Assembly (NCBI GenBank): GCA_015478945.1
Contig: JABUQX010087077.1
Coordinates: forward strand, 40,001 to 50,000
DNA: 10,000 nt
Source of the DNA: Trachelipus rathkii
Taxonomy: Eukaryota > Arthropoda > Malacostraca > Isopoda > Trachelipodidae
Reading direction: 5' to 3'
In this document: positions 8,306 through 10,000 of the stretch, one piece after another
Position numbering within the stretch: position 1 is the stretch's first letter
Layout: every line of letters starts with the position of its first letter
Program-made: the position numbers and the translations under genes
Notes under the pieces: generated by a model
What the model was told of the DNA's origin: nothing
Database searches by the model: none
The model's input: the letters and a program-made list of their open reading frames with translations, nothing else

Positions 8306-8600
8306 CATAAACTCATTACTCTATTTCATTTATTCTCTTCTATTCACTCACCAAATTTCAACATTCTAAGTCCTTTTCCTGGTTTTGAGGGCTCAGACCC
8401 CCTCCCTTCCTTGGACGTAGCGGCGGGAAACCTCGGGCCCAGGCAGGCAGCACCTTCATCAACCACGGTAGCCAGTTTGAAGAAAATACCTTAACTAGAA
8501 AGCCTTTAAAAACCAAAAATATATATGAGCACCGCAGCACCGGTGCAAGGGTCCTAAGGGCTGCTCCGATCCACTTGGTAATGCCAGAAATCAACTCGGC
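8306..8600. other. Unassigned segment, unit 2
   Basis: Counterpart of 4641-4948. It contains ccttggacgtagcggc, ctcgggcccaggcagg and, at about 8530-8550, gcaccgcagcaccggtgc. An 83-codon minus-strand frame (8358-8609) exists but is not kept in unit 1 and looks like chance. Confidence 0.5.
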
Positions 8601-8975
8601 ATACGTCAAAACATAGGGGTAGACACTAAGTTCAACTCTCTAACTCGAAAAATAACAAAGTTGAATACTTGCACTAGAAAAAGGGGGTATGGGTACTAAC
8701 CCATAGAAGGAAGCATCCTAGCACCTTCCAATATACACCAATCGAATCCCTATACCTCAAAACATAGGGGTAGACACTAATATTAGGTGTATTCTATGAC
8801 GTAGGACATGTCATGCTAGAAGTGCTAGAAAAGGGGGGCGGGGTACTAACTCATAGACGAAAGCATTCTAGCACCTTCTAATATACACCAATCGACTCCC
8901 CATACCTTATAACATAGGGGTAGACACTAATATTGGGTGTATTCTATGATGTAGGTCATGTCGTGCTAGAAGCTA
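8601..8975 (+). repeat. ~150 bp satellite, about two and a half monomers
   Basis: The marker cataggggtagacactaa begins at 8612, 8763 and 8913, giving periods of 151 and 150 bp. The second and third monomers also share gcacctt-caatatacaccaatcga (from about 8721 and 8871) and attctatga-gtagg-catgtc (about 8791 and 8941). The first monomer diverges in its middle (ttcaactctctaactcg). The array ends at gtgctagaag near 8972. Confidence 0.9.
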
Positions 8976-8998
8976 GAACCAGCTGAGCCAGCTGGTTC
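8976..8998. repeat. Perfect 10-bp hairpin at the satellite edge
   Basis: gaaccagctg (8976-8985), spacer agc, cagctggttc (8989-8998): a perfect inverted repeat with a 3-nt loop. It holds two CAGCTG E-box sites and sits where satellite homology stops. Confidence 0.85.
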
Positions 8999-9003
8999 GG
9001 CTG

Positions 9004-9011
9004 TGACGTCA
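9004..9011. promoter_or_regulatory. CRE-type palindrome TGACGTCA
   Basis: Exact full-length cAMP response element sequence, the CREB/ATF binding site, six bases after the hairpin. An 8-mer of this kind also occurs by chance, and no gene is visible downstream, so a regulatory role is only possible. Confidence 0.3.
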
Positions 9012-9133
9012 TGGGTCCAAAATCTGATTAATACTACTACTTCCTTTTGTGCTTCAGCAGTCACTAGAAGTGAAATCTTCAAGAATCATAAATTTGCTTC
9101 CCTAATTTCTGTTAATGTATACTTATAAATTGC

Positions 9134-9135
<2 letters not shown>
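9012..9135. other. Short non-repetitive interval
   Basis: Mixed-composition sequence between the CRE-like site and the TTA tract. Nothing is recognised. Confidence 0.5.
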
Positions 9136-9164
<29 letters not shown>

Positions 9165-9290
9165 TTATATTATTATTTATTTTATTAATTATTATTATTT
9201 TATATCTATTATTATTATTATTATTATATTATTATTATTATTTATTATCATTATTTTTATTATTATTATGTATTATTAATTATTAATATT
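9136..9290 (+). repeat. (TTA)n microsatellite, first tract
   Basis: Impure TTA (AAT on the other strand) run with inserted T or A bases and short tta-ttt breaks. It is the same motif class as the AAT tracts in both units, but in the opposite orientation. Confidence 0.92.
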
Positions 9291-9604
9291 TTTATCACTG
9301 TTATTCTCTTAATCATTGTTAAACTTGTCCAGACTATATTTGTAATTTATTATTTATTTAATTATTTGGTTTTAAAATCTAAAATTGTTATCAAAATTGG
9401 TTTTGAGATTACATTAATTACGTAAATTTTAATCACCTATATTATTTTTGGGGCTCAAAGAACACAACATTGTGTTGCAAGTTGGTAGACCCCGAAAAAT
9501 AAATCGAAATTTCAATTAAATTTATGTTTATATAACTATAAGTATGATTTATTTTCATTGTAAGTACTATTTATTATGTAATTGCTCTTTCTGAATAAAT
9601 TGTT
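9291..9604. other. AT-rich interval with nested inverted repeat
   Basis: No gene. The one structured part is the nested hairpin at 9442-9502. The rest is AT-rich sequence without motifs. Confidence 0.55.
9442..9502. repeat. Nested inverted repeat
   Basis: The outer arms ttatttttgggg (9442-9453) and ccccgaaaaataa (9490-9502) pair with one bulged base. Inside them, aacacaa (9461-9467) and ttgtgtt (9470-9476) pair perfectly around a 2-nt loop. The whole can fold as a ~60-nt two-tier hairpin on either strand. Confidence 0.6.
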
Positions 9605-9835
9605 TATTAATTGATTGATTATTATTATTTATTATTTATTATTATTATATATTATTATTATTATATTTATTTATTATTACAAAGCTTTTTATTTAGATTA
9701 TTATGTTAGTTATTATTATTATTATTATTATTATTATATTAATATTATTATTATATTATTTATTATTTCTTTATTATATTTATTATTATTTTATTATTAT
9801 TATTTATTATATTTATTATTATTTATTATTATAAA
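9605..9835 (+). repeat. (TTA)n microsatellite, second tract
   Basis: About 230 bp of degraded TTA/TTAT repeats with a short unique insert (about 9680-9705). Its Ile/Tyr/Leu-rich frame is low-complexity translation. Confidence 0.92.
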
Positions 9836-9950
9836 GTATAAAATTGATATAAGCTCAAATCAAGAATTTTTTTTTTGAATAGTGTATAATAATTTTCGGT
9901 TTTTGGGGTTTAGAGAAGCCTCAATCCTCCTGGCTGACGGCCTTATAATA
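9836..9950. other. Short unassigned interval
   Basis: AT-rich, then a small moderate-GC stretch around 9910-9945. Nothing is recognised. Confidence 0.5.
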
Positions 9951-10000
9951 AGTATATAGTATATATTAATATATATTATAATATATATATATTATATATA
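9951..10000. repeat. (TA)n microsatellite, cut by window edge
   Basis: Alternating TA with AA/TT breaks, like the tract at 343-486. It runs to the last base, so its full length is unknown. Confidence 0.9.

Larger units (their letters stand above)
5217..8865. repeat. Tandem segmental duplication, unit 2 (~3.65 kb)
   Basis: Second copy of 1488-5216 in the same orientation. It carries the same series of elements. It differs by many 1-2 base indels, a shorter AAT tract, an extra ~60 bp after that tract (about 6690-6750), the absence of ~14 C-rich bases present at about 2362-2375, and a replaced block at 5376-5570. After 8865 the sequence runs on into the next satellite monomer, as expected for a head-to-tail duplication. 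Confidence 0.92.

Noticed and set aside
8358..8609. 83-codon minus-strand frame with ITKWIGAALRTLAPVL
   Set aside because: It is not preserved in the matching part of unit 1, has no family resemblance, and lies in repeated non-coding sequence.
9615..9878. 87-codon plus-strand Ile/Tyr/Leu frame
   Set aside because: It is the translation of the TTA tract.
9896..9918. Similarity of tttttggggtttagagaa to the left arm of the 9442 hairpin
   Set aside because: The match is about 15 of 19 bases, in simple T- and G-run sequence, with no matching right arm.

Overview
This is a non-coding, repeat-dominated stretch of a eukaryotic (metazoan) nuclear genome. I find no convincing cellular protein-coding gene, no rRNA and no intact tRNA gene. 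Evidence for the origin is the dense microsatellite load (TA, AG, AAT/TTA, CA, TATG and TTC/TCC tracts, roughly 1.5 kb by my count), a decayed Jockey/CR1-like LINE and tRNA-derived SINEs. This combination is typical of arthropods, and decapod crustaceans in particular, but the taxonomic call is a guess from genome texture and not a marker-gene result.

Layout. 1-342: AT-rich sequence with a tRNA-like (SINE-like) segment on the minus strand, flanked by a direct repeat. 343-486: TA microsatellite. 487-~1920: 5'-truncated, frameshifted non-LTR retrotransposon on the minus strand, with recognisable RT motifs and a C-terminal zinc knuckle. 1488-5216 and 5217-8865: two head-to-tail copies of a ~3.7 kb segment. 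The first breakpoint lies inside the LINE and the second inside a ~150 bp tandem satellite. Each unit carries, in the same order: a LINE fragment, an AG tract, a ~700 bp unassigned block, an AAT tract, a TATG tract, a tRNA-derived SINE, a CA tract, a GC-rich hairpin, a ~330 bp tandem repeat with long pyrimidine tracts, and the ~150 bp satellite. 8866-8975: the third satellite monomer, completing the array. 8976-9011: a perfect hairpin followed by a CRE-type palindrome. 9012-10000: AT-rich sequence with two long TTA tracts, a nested inverted repeat and a terminal TA tract.

The most notable feature is the tandem duplication. Its copies have the same order of parts but differ by many single-base indels, by tract lengths, and by one ~195-260 bp block where unit 1 holds LINE RT sequence and unit 2 holds unrelated sequence. 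Nothing here works as a pathway. The only once-coding sequence I recognise is the LINE reverse transcriptase. Most long open frames in the window are translations of microsatellites.
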